Positions 48,660 through 59,800 of a DNA stretch of 64,000 nucleotides are shown piece after piece (the stretch's first letter is position 1; each line of letters opens with the position of its first letter). Position numbers and translations under genes: made by a program. The DNA is from Aspidapion aeneum (taxonomy: Eukaryota; Arthropoda; Insecta; Coleoptera; Brentidae), in assembly GCA_963576565.1 (NCBI GenBank), contig OY755038.1, positions 12,229,756 through 12,293,755 of the forward strand. Reading direction: 5' to 3'. The notes beneath the pieces were generated by a model. It saw only the letters and a list, made by a program, of their open reading frames with translations, was not told the origin of the DNA and made no database searches.

Positions 48660-49266
48660 GTTGATGTTGTATTAAAGTGACACCGCGTCATCAAAACCTT
48701 GATGGGCAGGAAGGGAGTAGAGGGGTACATACAGTGGCATGCACTTCCTTTAATTTTTTTATTGATATTGATTCCCAAAATGAGGCACTGCACTAATTAG
48801 TCATGAGCTTACTATTTTACTTGCTTTTTATTGATGTCTTCTTCTAAACGATTTCATTAGAAAGGAACATATATACTCTTATCTGGTTGTTACGAACATA
48901 TTATTGATTTAGCCGGGCTTTGACGTTTTCTATTCGTTGTTGTTTTGATTGTTTATGTCAAACAAATTATGACGAAGCTTTTTACAAAACAAATTACCGT
49001 TTTTGCAACTAAATCAATATTTGCGCACATTTTAATATAATTTTGGATCCTCTTTTATGTTTCGGATCTTTATTTATTAGGTAAGTACCTATTTGATCTC
49101 TCCTTTAAAAAGTCTTGGTGTTTTATCCTTCGAACATTAAACCCCGAGCGGCACACTGCATGTACAAAGTAAAACACTAATTTTTTAAGGCTTCTTTACA
49201 TAGATTTTGCCGCAAAATTTGGTTTACCATAGCTATGACGCAGTGCCACTTTAATACAATATCAAC
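48660..49266. mobile_element. TIR element with GTTGAT(G/A)TTGTATTAAAGTG ends
   Basis: GTTGATGTTGTATTAAAGTG at 48660 is answered by CACTTTAATACAATATCAAC ending 49266, extending to ~32 bp with few mismatches (ACCGCGTCAT / ATGACGCAGT). No ORF. Confidence 0.65.
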
Positions 49267-49885
49267 TATAGTTACTTTTATCTTTGACACATGGTATATA
49301 CACTACTCATGCCCATAAAGTGTGTGTCCCATTTAAAACCCCCGAAAAGTAAAATTCATCTAATAATTTCAATATGGCGCTGGCAAAAGATATATTTTTT
49401 TACATTTCTCTATCTACCACAATAAACATTTAATTTTTTATATGTATTTTATTTTTTCTTGTTTAATATACTTTGTCACCCGTATTTGCGTTCTGGTTTT
49501 TGAAAGATACCCGCCCTGGATAGTTATGTACGAGGAAAAATCAAATATGAACGAAATTTCGTTTTAAAAATTACATCTTATTTTTGGCAAACCACAAAAA
49601 CATCGAAAAAATTTTTGTCGAAACGTAAAATAGTTGCTGTGAAGGACGCTTCAATTGCATAGCAATATCAGAACCGCTCTTCTTTAGGTGAACGTCACAA
49701 GCTAGGCCCGACCCCTTTTTATGATTTTGTCCTTTTTGATTTTGTCCGGTTTTGATAAAAGACATTATACAGAATTTCGATTTTGCTCTTGTCTTGTTTT
49801 GAAGAATGACGTTTTTGATAATGGCCTGTTATTAATAATTTCGTTTTTAACATAGGACTGTTATGCCATTTCCCTTTATAGTCGC

Positions 49886-49957
49886 CGTCGTGGTGTAGTG
49901 GTAGCAATGTTTGTTTCCCACACCGGCGGTCCGGGTTCGATTCCTGGCTAGGTACTT
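49886..49957 (+). mobile_element. tRNA-like SINE head
   Basis: GTGGTGTAGTGGTAGCAATG (A box) and GGTTCGATTCC (B box) at normal tRNA spacing, with CCC in the anticodon region, resembling a tRNA-Gly(CCC)-type ancestor. The anticodon and acceptor stems pair poorly, so it is not a working tRNA. It directly abuts the left end of the 49959-52594 palindrome. Confidence 0.6.
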
Positions 49958-49958
49958 G

Positions 49959-52594
49959 TAGTAGACTAAATTTGTAGGGTATTTCAAGAACAAGCTGCAA
50001 AAAGGGTATATTTTTTATATTTGGCATAGTGGTAGCTAACATCAAAAGCTAAATTTTCAATCGAGGATCCCTTATTTTTCGGCATCAGAATCCAAGATGG
50101 CGGCTGCCAAAGTTAAGAAAAAAAATGAATTTCCTGTTTTAAGAGAAATTAAATTAATTTTGATAAATTTACTTTAAGTCAGAACCACTTAATTAAAAAA
50201 TGTAAAAAAAAATACACCTGTCACTTTAAAACAAAATGGCGGCTATATTTTTTAAAAAATGGTTTTTCTTCTATATCTTCTTTAATTTTTGCGCGATATT
50301 TATGTTTAATACCTCGTATTAAAGCCACTGACCAGCTCTTTAAACTTACCGAAAAAAAATTATAAGTTTCCCAGCCGACACAAAGATGGCGCTTAATATG
50401 TCAAAAATAAAAGAGACCTTTATAACCTGTAGACCAAATAAAATTTTGAGCAAATTTTTTTTTCGATTTTATCAATAGTAAGCCAAGTTTTGTTAAAATT
50501 TATAAAAAGTTACAATGTGACATTTAAAATTTTAAGATGGCGGCCGAAGTTCAAATAAAAGTTATTTTTTTGTTCTTGTTTGACACAGCTAGTATTGCCG
50601 TGTAATATATCGATTCATACTAAATAGGGGTCGCCAATTTTAAATATTTCATAATAAATGACACATGTCTATTGTTAATCAAGATGGCGGCGTTCAAAAT
50701 ATAAAAACAACAGTATCTTCTTGGTTTGGTAATTTTTTTACCAAGATATGTAGTTTTATATTACCCTTAAATAGTATTATATTATAATGTACAAAAAAAA
50801 TATAATTTATTTATTTTTTAAAGATGGCGGCCGAAAATGTAAAAAAAAATATTTTTGTTTATTTTTTAGAAACTTAACAAAAAAAACTGGAAAAACAAGA
50901 CATCTCGTTAAACAAAACATAGATATTTTAAAAATGTCAAAAAAGTTGACATATGTCACGTACCGGGTGATTTGATTGAATTGACAATATTTTACTTAAT
51001 AGCTATCTCCGGTAATATTGATCTAACAGTAACGTTTATATAAGCAAAGTTAAATAATTTTTCCTAGATTATCAGAATCTGATGTCAAAAATGACATATG
51101 TCATACACTTGTCAAACTTTTGACATATGGTTTATTTTTTTAAATAAAATACCCTGTATATATTTTTTTTAATTGATAAGGCTCATTTTTCTGATTTCAA
51201 AAATATATAATATGTTGCCATTTAGTTCAGCCGTTATTAAAATATTTGCATTTTAATAACCTGAATAAACAATAAAGATGTTGCCATTTTGTTAATGAAT
51301 ATAATTTTTAAAATGCAAATATTTCAACAACGGCTGGACTAAATGTCAACATATATATATTTGAAATCAGAAAAAGGAGCCCTATCAATTAAAAACATTA
51401 TATACAGGGTGTTTTATTTTAAAAAATAAACCATATGTCAATAGTTTGACACGTGTATGACATATGTCATTTTTGACATAAGATTCTGATGATTTATAAA
51501 AAAATATTTAACTTTGCTAATTTAAACATTAATGTTAGATTAATATTAACGGAGATAGCTATTAAGTAAAATATGTCAATTTATTCAAATCACCCGGCAC
51601 GTGACATATGTCAACTTTTTTGACATATTTAAAACATCTGTGTTTTGTTTAACGAGACGTCTTGGTTTTCTCAGTTTTTTTTGTTAAATTTCGAAAAAAT
51701 AAACAAAAAAGTTTTTTTTACTTTTTTGGCCGCCATCTTTAAAAAATAAATAAATTCTATTTTTTTTGTACATTACAATTTAAAACTAATTAAGATTAAT
51801 ATAAAACTACATATTTTGGTAAAAAGATTTACAAAACCAAAAAGATACTGTTGTATTTATATTTTGACCGCCGCCATCTTGGATAATAATAGACATATGT
51901 CATTTATTATGAAATATTTACAATCGGCGACCCCCATTTAGTATAAATCAATATATTACACGGCAATACTAGTTGTGTCAAACAAGAACAAAAAAATAAC
52001 TCTTTTATCTGATTTTCGGCCGCTATCTTAAAATGTTAAATGTCAAATTGTAACTTTTTATACATTTTTACAAAATCTGGCTTACTACTGATAAAATTCA
52101 AAAAAATTTTTTGTCAAAATTTAATTTGGTCTACTGGTTGTAAAGGTCTCTTTTATTTTTGACAAATTAAGCGCCATCTTTGTGTCGGCTGAGAAATTTA
52201 TCATTTAATTTAAGCAGGTTTTAAGAACTGGTCAGTAGCTTTAATATGAGGTATTAAAAATAAATATCGCACAAAAAATAAAGAAAATATCGAAGAAAAA
52301 CGATTTTTAATAAATATAGCCATCATTTTGTTTTGCAGTGACAGGTGTAATTTTTTTTTACATTTTTACATTGAGCATATCCCACTTAAAGTAAATTAAT
52401 CAAAATGAATTTAATTCCTCTTAAAACAAGGAAATCATTTTTTTTTAACTTTGGCAGCCGCCATCTTGGATTCTGAGGCCGGAAAATCGGGGATCCTCAA
52501 ATGAAAATTTAGCTTTTGGTGTTAGGTACTACTACGCCAAATATAAAAAAATATACCCTTTTTGCAGCTTTATTTTACAAATTTACTCTACTAT
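49959..52594. repeat. 2.6-kb palindrome with twelve phased ATGGCGGC/GCCGCCAT motifs
   Basis: Arms of about 1.3 kb are reverse complements with modest divergence, from TAGTAGACTAAATTTGTA at 49959 to its partner ending at 52594. The axis is near 51277. Each arm carries six ATGGCG-type motifs: 50097, 50236, 50386, 50537, 50684, 50824, and as CCAT at 51733, 51874, 52023 (CTAT), 52174, 52320, 52461. Intervals are 139-151 bases. Four have the full AAGATGGCGGC consensus. Near the axis is an inner inverted pair ACCCTGTATATA/TATACAGGGTG. No ORF of note. Confidence 0.85.
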
Positions 52595-52958
52595 TGGTTG
52601 TTTGTGTTTGTTTAAAAATGCTTTAAACTTGCTAAAACTTTGCAAAACTGGGCGATTGATCCTGATTGGATGGAAAGTCCCAGTATAAAAAAAAACGCTT
52701 TATAATCTCAGACGATTTTTGATTTGTCCTTTATGGTAAACTTAGGGCACGCTTTACGTATGGCAAGCAAAATAAAAAAATCCGGTTCATATTTGCTTCA
52801 CCTTCGTAAATTACTATTCAGTGATACAATCAATCCATTTGGGGTTTTCATTAAAAATTAGGCCCAAACGCACTTTTTTAACTTAAAATGAAAAGTTAGG
52901 TTAGAAATCAATGAATAAGAATTGGTTTGCTTACGTCGTCGTACGTTGTTTGCTCAAA

Positions 52959-53556
52959 CAAGGCCAACACAAAAATAGAGACCACGACCCTGAAAAAATC
53001 AGCTGTTCTCCCGGGGCTGAATTGTACATTGGGTCTTATGGGAGGTCAGACGTTTTTTTATGATATTTTTAAAATGGCACTACAGATTTCCGCAAAATTT
53101 CAGTGAAATATTCTCAGACACCATCCCGATATTCCACCAAAGGTTTGTAAGGAAGCAACATGATTAAAAGGTTTAAATCTTCAAGATTTAGCACTCCTTA
53201 TTTTGAATTCAAATTACCCGCCATTTGTTATATTTGACATGTATTTGACTTTGTCATATGTGATTGTCACATTCGCTTCTACTTTAAACTTAATTTTTGT
53301 GTGAGTTAATGAAGCGGCTATGAAAAATTAGGGCTTACTATACATTTAAAAAAAAATGTTCTGCGAGAATATAGTAAAAACAATCTCAAAAACGGCTTTA
53401 TTTAAAAAAAAATCAAATATCCATGAACCGTCATTCCAACTTCAATATGTTAAAGACAATCAGCTGTGTCGTAACGTGACAATCAAAAAAAAAATCAGCC
53501 CCGGATGTGACGTCAAGAAAGTGGAGGATCGTGGCCCGTCCGTTTTGATAGCCCTG
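52959..53556 (+). mobile_element. CAAGGCCAAC family element, copy 6, with 7-bp TSD
   Basis: 598-bp copy between perfect GCTCAAA repeats (52952-52958, 53557-53563). Ends CAAGGCCAACACAAAAATAG and TTTTGATAGCCCTG. It is just downstream of the NPF-protein gene's last exon. Confidence 0.9.
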
Positions 53557-53725
53557 GCTCAAATTGAACTATTTTTGACAACGACGCTTTTGCAAGAGGA
53601 TCACTAACAACGACCCTTTAAGTCACCTTATTATTATGGGGTATCTTCTATGTTATACCCACGAACGCAAATCCAAAAATAAAAAGAGAAAAATTTTATT
53701 CCTTGAATTAGATAAATTTGTTTTG

Positions 53726-53868
53726 CTACTGCCATATATTCGTGGCAATGTTGGCGTTGCTAGGAGCGTTACTTACTGCACTGTTCAGAGATAGGTTGCC
53801 AAATTGCTGCGGTAAGCCCGTTGCTGGGACTGCGGTTTGGGTGCCGAAGAAAGGGTTGGGCATTTGAC
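53726..53868 (-). CDS. NPF protein terminal exon
   Basis: Acceptor tttgtttag ending at 53869. 143 bases encode QMPNPFFGTQTAVPATGLPQ, FGNLSLNSAV and end NIATNIWQ, stop TAG at 53728-53726. Confidence 0.75.
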
Positions 53869-56800
53869 CTAAACAAAAAAATAATTTATAATTATAAAAC
53901 TTAGAAACAAAATTTCGGACTTCCAATGTCTTTATTTATTTTAAACATGACGTTTCGGTTAGTAAGTATTTCTAATATAATCGCTAAAGAAGTTTAATCA
54001 TTCTGTTGCTCCGAAACAAGGAGTTGTAAGAAGTTTGTATTTACCTAAGTAACATTTCTTTATTTATAGCAGAAGCTAAAAGGTTGCCAGCCCCTTTCCT
54101 TAAAACCATTAGTTTCAATATTTGGTCGCTAGCACGATCCCATTACCCTTATATACCCCTTAGACCTCCTAAATGGGACTTCTCAATTGGTGGTGGCAAC
54201 CTATGTATTAAACTCACTATAAAACCATAAGAAATAAACTCCAGCTTCCCTCTAGCGGTTCCATCAGTATGGAACCTTTTAGAGCCTAAAGCTATTCTGC
54301 CAGGTTCTAAAAGCAACTCAGAAACGTCCTCTATCCTATTATAAAACTAGATTTGGTAATTTGGTATCCTGGCGATTCTGTTGAATACCATAATACCTTT
54401 AGAGTAAAGAAGTTTTCCTATAAAAGCTATGGCGATATTTTAGATTCACAATGGCTATATAAAATAATTTAGGTCACAAAATTGTCAAAAATGTCAGAGT
54501 CCCAAAATTATTTTATCACATAAAAATATACCGAGTTTGTCGTTTTGCTGATGATCAAATTGCCTGCCAGATTTATTTTTCTGATAAAATCGTATCTGAA
54601 AAGCTCTCAAAACAAGGGCGCAGCTCAAGAATGCTTTTTAATAGTTTTTTGATAACAAAATAACAAATATTTAAAATTAAAAAAAATCATTTACACTATT
54701 CACCATTTAAAAAGTCTGTTTGGTTTACATACATCAAAATTAAAGTAAAATTATTGTTAAAAAACACTGCTAAAACGACTAGATAAATATTTTCTGTTTA
54801 CAATATTTTTTAAATAAATTTATATACGCCATTATGGTTTTATAGTGGTCACTTGGTTTTATTTGTTACTGTATCGCAACAAGGATTTTTTTAGTGCCGT
54901 TATGAAACCAACCAAAAAGAACAATGTAAACATAGTCAACATAACCTCACTTAAATTTTTTGTATTTGTTTTTAAAGTGTTTAAAAGCGTATAATTCAAC
55001 ACTTAAATTGTTTTTATCGTGCAATTTCGACACAATCGAGAGGGCCAGTGCAATGATATTCGTTGTGCCTGCAGGTTGGAGGGCAACCTCTTATATTGGC
55101 CGTCTAAACAGGCCTTATCTAGGCCTGGGTGTTCTATCAAGGAGGACGGAAACTCAACAATTATTAATTATTGGGCTTTAATTATTCAATCTTGCAATAG
55201 GTAGGTACCAATCTGTACCTAGGTATATCTATAATTTTTACAAGAAATACCTAAAAAAATAAAACACGAAAGTATTTACTTACTTCTGTTAGAACCCTTA
55301 AGGAAACAAGGTTTTATATGGCCGCCTATTTAAATAATATGTAATATACAGCTATGGGTAACTATCAATACAAAAGAATTAAGATTACCTTTAAGTCTTC
55401 CTATAAAACCTTTAAAATGCCTAAAAGTAATGGCAAAAACCAAAAGTCTAAAGTTTATATTTACCACTCTTAAAAACCTTAAGGTTCTATATGGCCGCCT
55501 ATCTAATCATATTTACTTTTAAACTACTGGTAACTATAAAAACAAAAGGATATAAGATAACCTTTTAGCTCTATTATAAAACACTTTTGTGATGACCTAA
55601 AGTAATGAAAAAAACTAAATGACCAAAGTTTATATTTATTTCTTTTTAAAAACTTTAGGTAAAATGGTTTTATAAGACCATCTTTATAAATCAGAAATCA
55701 ATAAAACCGAAAGTATTTAAAAGGAACAGAAGGAATATCTGTTTTATTATACTCCCTTTATAAATCACTTTTTGGTTATATATCACCCCTTTAGGTAATT
55801 GGCAATATAAATTACCTTTATGTAGCCAAATTGATCCTAAAACCCATAACAGCACCCTCTAAATAACCTAGGAACCAAATTTATAAAACCTTGAGTGGTA
55901 ATAATGTTACTTGGGTAAGAGCTGTAAATATTTGTAGTAATAATGAAGAATTAATCACAGAAATCTACAAGATTAAAAAAGACTTACGACAGAATGGTTA
56001 TTCCGAGAAATTAATACTGAACGATCGCTAAAATTAAAAACAAACCAAACCTAGCAAACTCTCAAAATAATAATCCGTTGAGTGTTATTAACATTCCATA
56101 CGTTCAAGGGCTTTCAGAAAACATAAGACGAATAGGCAAACACTATAATATTAAAACAGTATTTTTATAGGGAAATACAATTAGGAGTTTTCTAATTAAA
56201 ACAAAACCAAAAAATCCCATAAATAATAAGGAATTAGAATATGTTGCCTGTCCATCCGGACCATTGGTCAACAGGAGTACTAACCGCCATCTGAGTAAGT
56301 TCTGATAGTTTCAAGCCAATAGTTTTTCATATTAAAAACTTTTTATTAAGAAATATTTCTACAATATAGGGAAATTAAATAAATAAAATAAATTTCCGTT
56401 ATGCTACATGTTTTTACATTGTTTGTTGCCTTTTCAGGGCTTGATAAAGTGTAATTGAATACACCAAACGTTGCCATAAGATAAGTGATTGTTTTTTCTC
56501 TTCCCATAACCCACGAAATAAACCTTCAAAAAGTCACTTTAATTTCTACACTATTTTGATGTGAATATTTGGGGAACCACTTTTATCTATTGTCTTACCT
56601 AAAGCGGTATTGCCGGGCGCAACGAACCCGTCAGTGTTGCCGCTTTGTGCGAATTTATTGATTTGACCTAGAGGAACTTGTTGGCTGCCGGCTACCGGAA
56701 AATTCGTTGCAAATTGTTGAGGGTTGCTCGGGAATTGAGCGGGGAACTGGTTGGACAATGGCATTTGCATCTAGAAATAAACGCCAAAATATGCAGAGTG

Positions 56801-59800
56801 ACTGAAGTCGCATTATTTTAAAAATATTAAAGTCAGATAAGGAAACCACCTCGAAAATGACGGATCTGAAACCTTCCTAGCTATACTAGCCTATTAGATT
56901 GGCATACTTCAAGTTAACTCCGTGATATATCAGCTGTTTAATGCGGCCAGTTATTTTTGTTTTTGTTTTATTTTAAATTTTTTGGAAAACCTAACCTTAA
57001 AGTTTGTTTTGATTATTTTGGGCTTTTAGCAAAAACCTTCAAAAAAAGAAACTCCTTGTTTGGGAAAAATTCCGGTCAGGTGATAATTTCTCTCTTTGTT
57101 GAAAATTATTGTCTTTTTGATCACCTGATCATTTTGGAAAAAATCATGCGCGCTTTACACACGCTGGGAGTTTGAAGCGCCACTCTGTGTTTGACAGGGG
57201 AATGAAGAACCACTTTCGACAAGACACTGAAAGAAGTCACACGTGGTTTAAGTTTAAGACCGAAATTCCAACCACAAGAAAGGCCGCGGCCGCGAGTGAA
57301 GTGTGGAACTGCTGTTAAATGAAAGAAGGTAAGCTTCTAGCGTGTTGCCGATTTTTTTCGTTTGTTTTTAGTTCAATAGACGTCTGTTTTCCCAGACGGG
57401 GCGAATTTAACTTCGGGAAAAGCCGTCTTGGTCCTTGCGACCCGCGTCTATTTGGTCCTCCAGACCCTTATGTATGAAAAAACGCCCATTGGATTTTACA
57501 ATTTTTTTTTTGTTAAAAAATTGGTAATTTTATAGTTTGTTTGCAGCAGCCACATTTTATCGTTTTTTGTCAGATTCGAACATTGTTGTTTTTTGTACCG
57601 GTTTTTTTTTAGCATGGTTTTGAAGGTTGGTTGCCCTGAGTTAGGTATATGCCCTCGTGCGGCGGAAAAAAACCCCCCGTTCGACATTTGGCAACGTCGC
57701 GTTTCTTTTCTTGTTGGCCGTTGGTTGACTGACGTTTCATTGATGTTTGTGTGTTCTAACCTTATAATTTCACGTGTTGTTTTGTTTACCTCCGAGGTTA
57801 GAAATTTTTGTTGAATTTCGTCGGGTTTCGAATTTGTTTGTGTGAAATCCGTCGAAATTTACCTTCTTTTTGCTTTCGTTAAGCGCGAGATTGTTGCCGC
57901 GATGTTAGCGAACCGTACCCGTGTGTTGATAGCGAGTTTGTCGAGAAAAAAACCTACTTTCTTGTATCTGATAAAAACCGCTTTGTCATGTCTGAAACAA
58001 AAGGGTTAAAACAACAACAAAAAAGCGTTTTCCCAGACGGGGAGAATTTCACTTGGGGGTAATTTTTTTTGGGATATCTCTAGTTTTCTCCCCTTCGGGC
58101 AAAGCCGTCTTGGTCCTTGCGACCCGCGTCTATCAGCCTTGAAAACAGTTTTTTTGTAAATATCTCAGAAACCAAAGCTTCTACGAAGTTTTTGATTATT
58201 AAAAAAAATATTGTCAAAAATTTTTTGGAAAACCTAACCTTAAAGTTTGTTTTGATATTTTAAGCTTTTAGCAAAAACCTTCAAAAAAAGAAACTCCTTG
58301 TTTGGGAAAAATTCCGGTCAGGTGATAATTTCTCTCTTTGTTGAAAGTTATTGTCTATCTGATCACCTGATCATTTTGGAAAAAATCATGCGCGCTTTAC
58401 ACACGCTGGGAGTTTGAAACGCCACCCTGTGTTTGACAGGGGAATGAAGAACCACTTCCGACAAGACACTGAAAGAAGTCACACGTGGTTTAAGTTTAAG
58501 ACCGAAATTCCAACCACAAGAAAGGCCGCGGCCGCGAGTGAAGTGTGGAACTGCTGTTAAATGAAAGAAGGTAAGCTTCTAGCGTGTTGCCGATTTTTTT
58601 CCTTTGTTTTTAGTTCAATAGACGTCTGTTTTCCCAGACGGGGCCAATTTAACTTTGGTCAAAGTCATCTTGGTCCTTGCGACCCGCGTCTATTTGGTCA
58701 TCCAGACCCTTATGTATAAAAAAACGCCCATTGGATTTGACAATTTTTTTTTGTTAAAAAATTGGTAATTTTAGTTTTTTTGCAGCAGCCACATTTTATC
58801 GTTTTTTGTCAGATTCTAACATTGTTGTTTTTGTACCGGTTTTTTTTTAACATGGTTTTGAAGGTTGGTTGCCCTGAGTTAGGTATATGCCCTCGTGCGG
58901 CGGAAAAAACCACCCGTTCGACATTTGGCAACGTCGCGTTTCTTTTCTTGTTGGCCGTTAGTTGACTGACGTTTCATTGACGTTTGTGTGTTCTAACCTT
59001 ATCATTTCACGTGTTGTTTTGTTTACCTCCGAGGTTAGAAATTTTTGTTGATTTTCGTTGGGTTTCGAATTTGTGTGAAATCCGTCGAAATTTACCTTCT
59101 TTTTGCTTTCGTTAAGCGCGAGATTGTTGCCGCGATGTTAGCGAACCGTACCCGTGTGTTGATAGCGAATTTGTCGAGAAAAAACCTACTTTTTTGTATC
59201 TGATAAAAACCGCTTTGTCATGTCTGAAACAAAAGGGTTAAAACAACAACAAAAAAGCGTTTTCCCAGACGGGGCGAATTTAACTTGGGGGTAATTTTTT
59301 TTTGGGATATCTCTAGTTTTCTTCCCTTCGGACAAAGCCGTCTTGGTCCTTGCGACCCGCGTCTATCAGCCTTAAAAACAGTTTTTTTGTAAATATCTCA
59401 GAAACCAAAGCTTCTACAAAGTTTTAAATTATTAAAAAAATTATTGTCAAAAAACTGTCATTAGTATTAATGGATTTTGCCCAAAATCTAATCAGTTCGT
59501 TACAGTGTCGAATATTATTTTACCTGAAAATATTATGAAAATCGTTCTTTTCTTGTTGGCCGTTGGTTGACTGACGTTTCATTGACGTTTGTGTGTTCTA
59601 ACCTTATAATTTCACGTGTTGTTTTGTTTACCTCCGAGGTTAGAAATTTTTGTTGATTTTCGTCGGGTTTCGAATTTGTTTGTGTGAAATCCGTCGAAAT
59701 TTACCTTCTTTTTGCTTTCGTTAAGCGCGAGATTGTTGCCGCGATGTTAGCGAACCGTACCCGTGTGTTGATAGCGAATTTGTCGAGAAAAAACCTAATT

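Noticed and set aside
49886..49957. Functional tRNA-Gly gene
   Set aside because: A and B boxes are good but the acceptor and anticodon stems pair poorly.
57593..58965. Repeated small ORFs (MVLKVGCPEL...) in the macrosatellite units as a gene family
   Set aside because: The reading is shifted differently in each unit and ends at different points, with no known domain. It follows from repeat identity, not coding selection.
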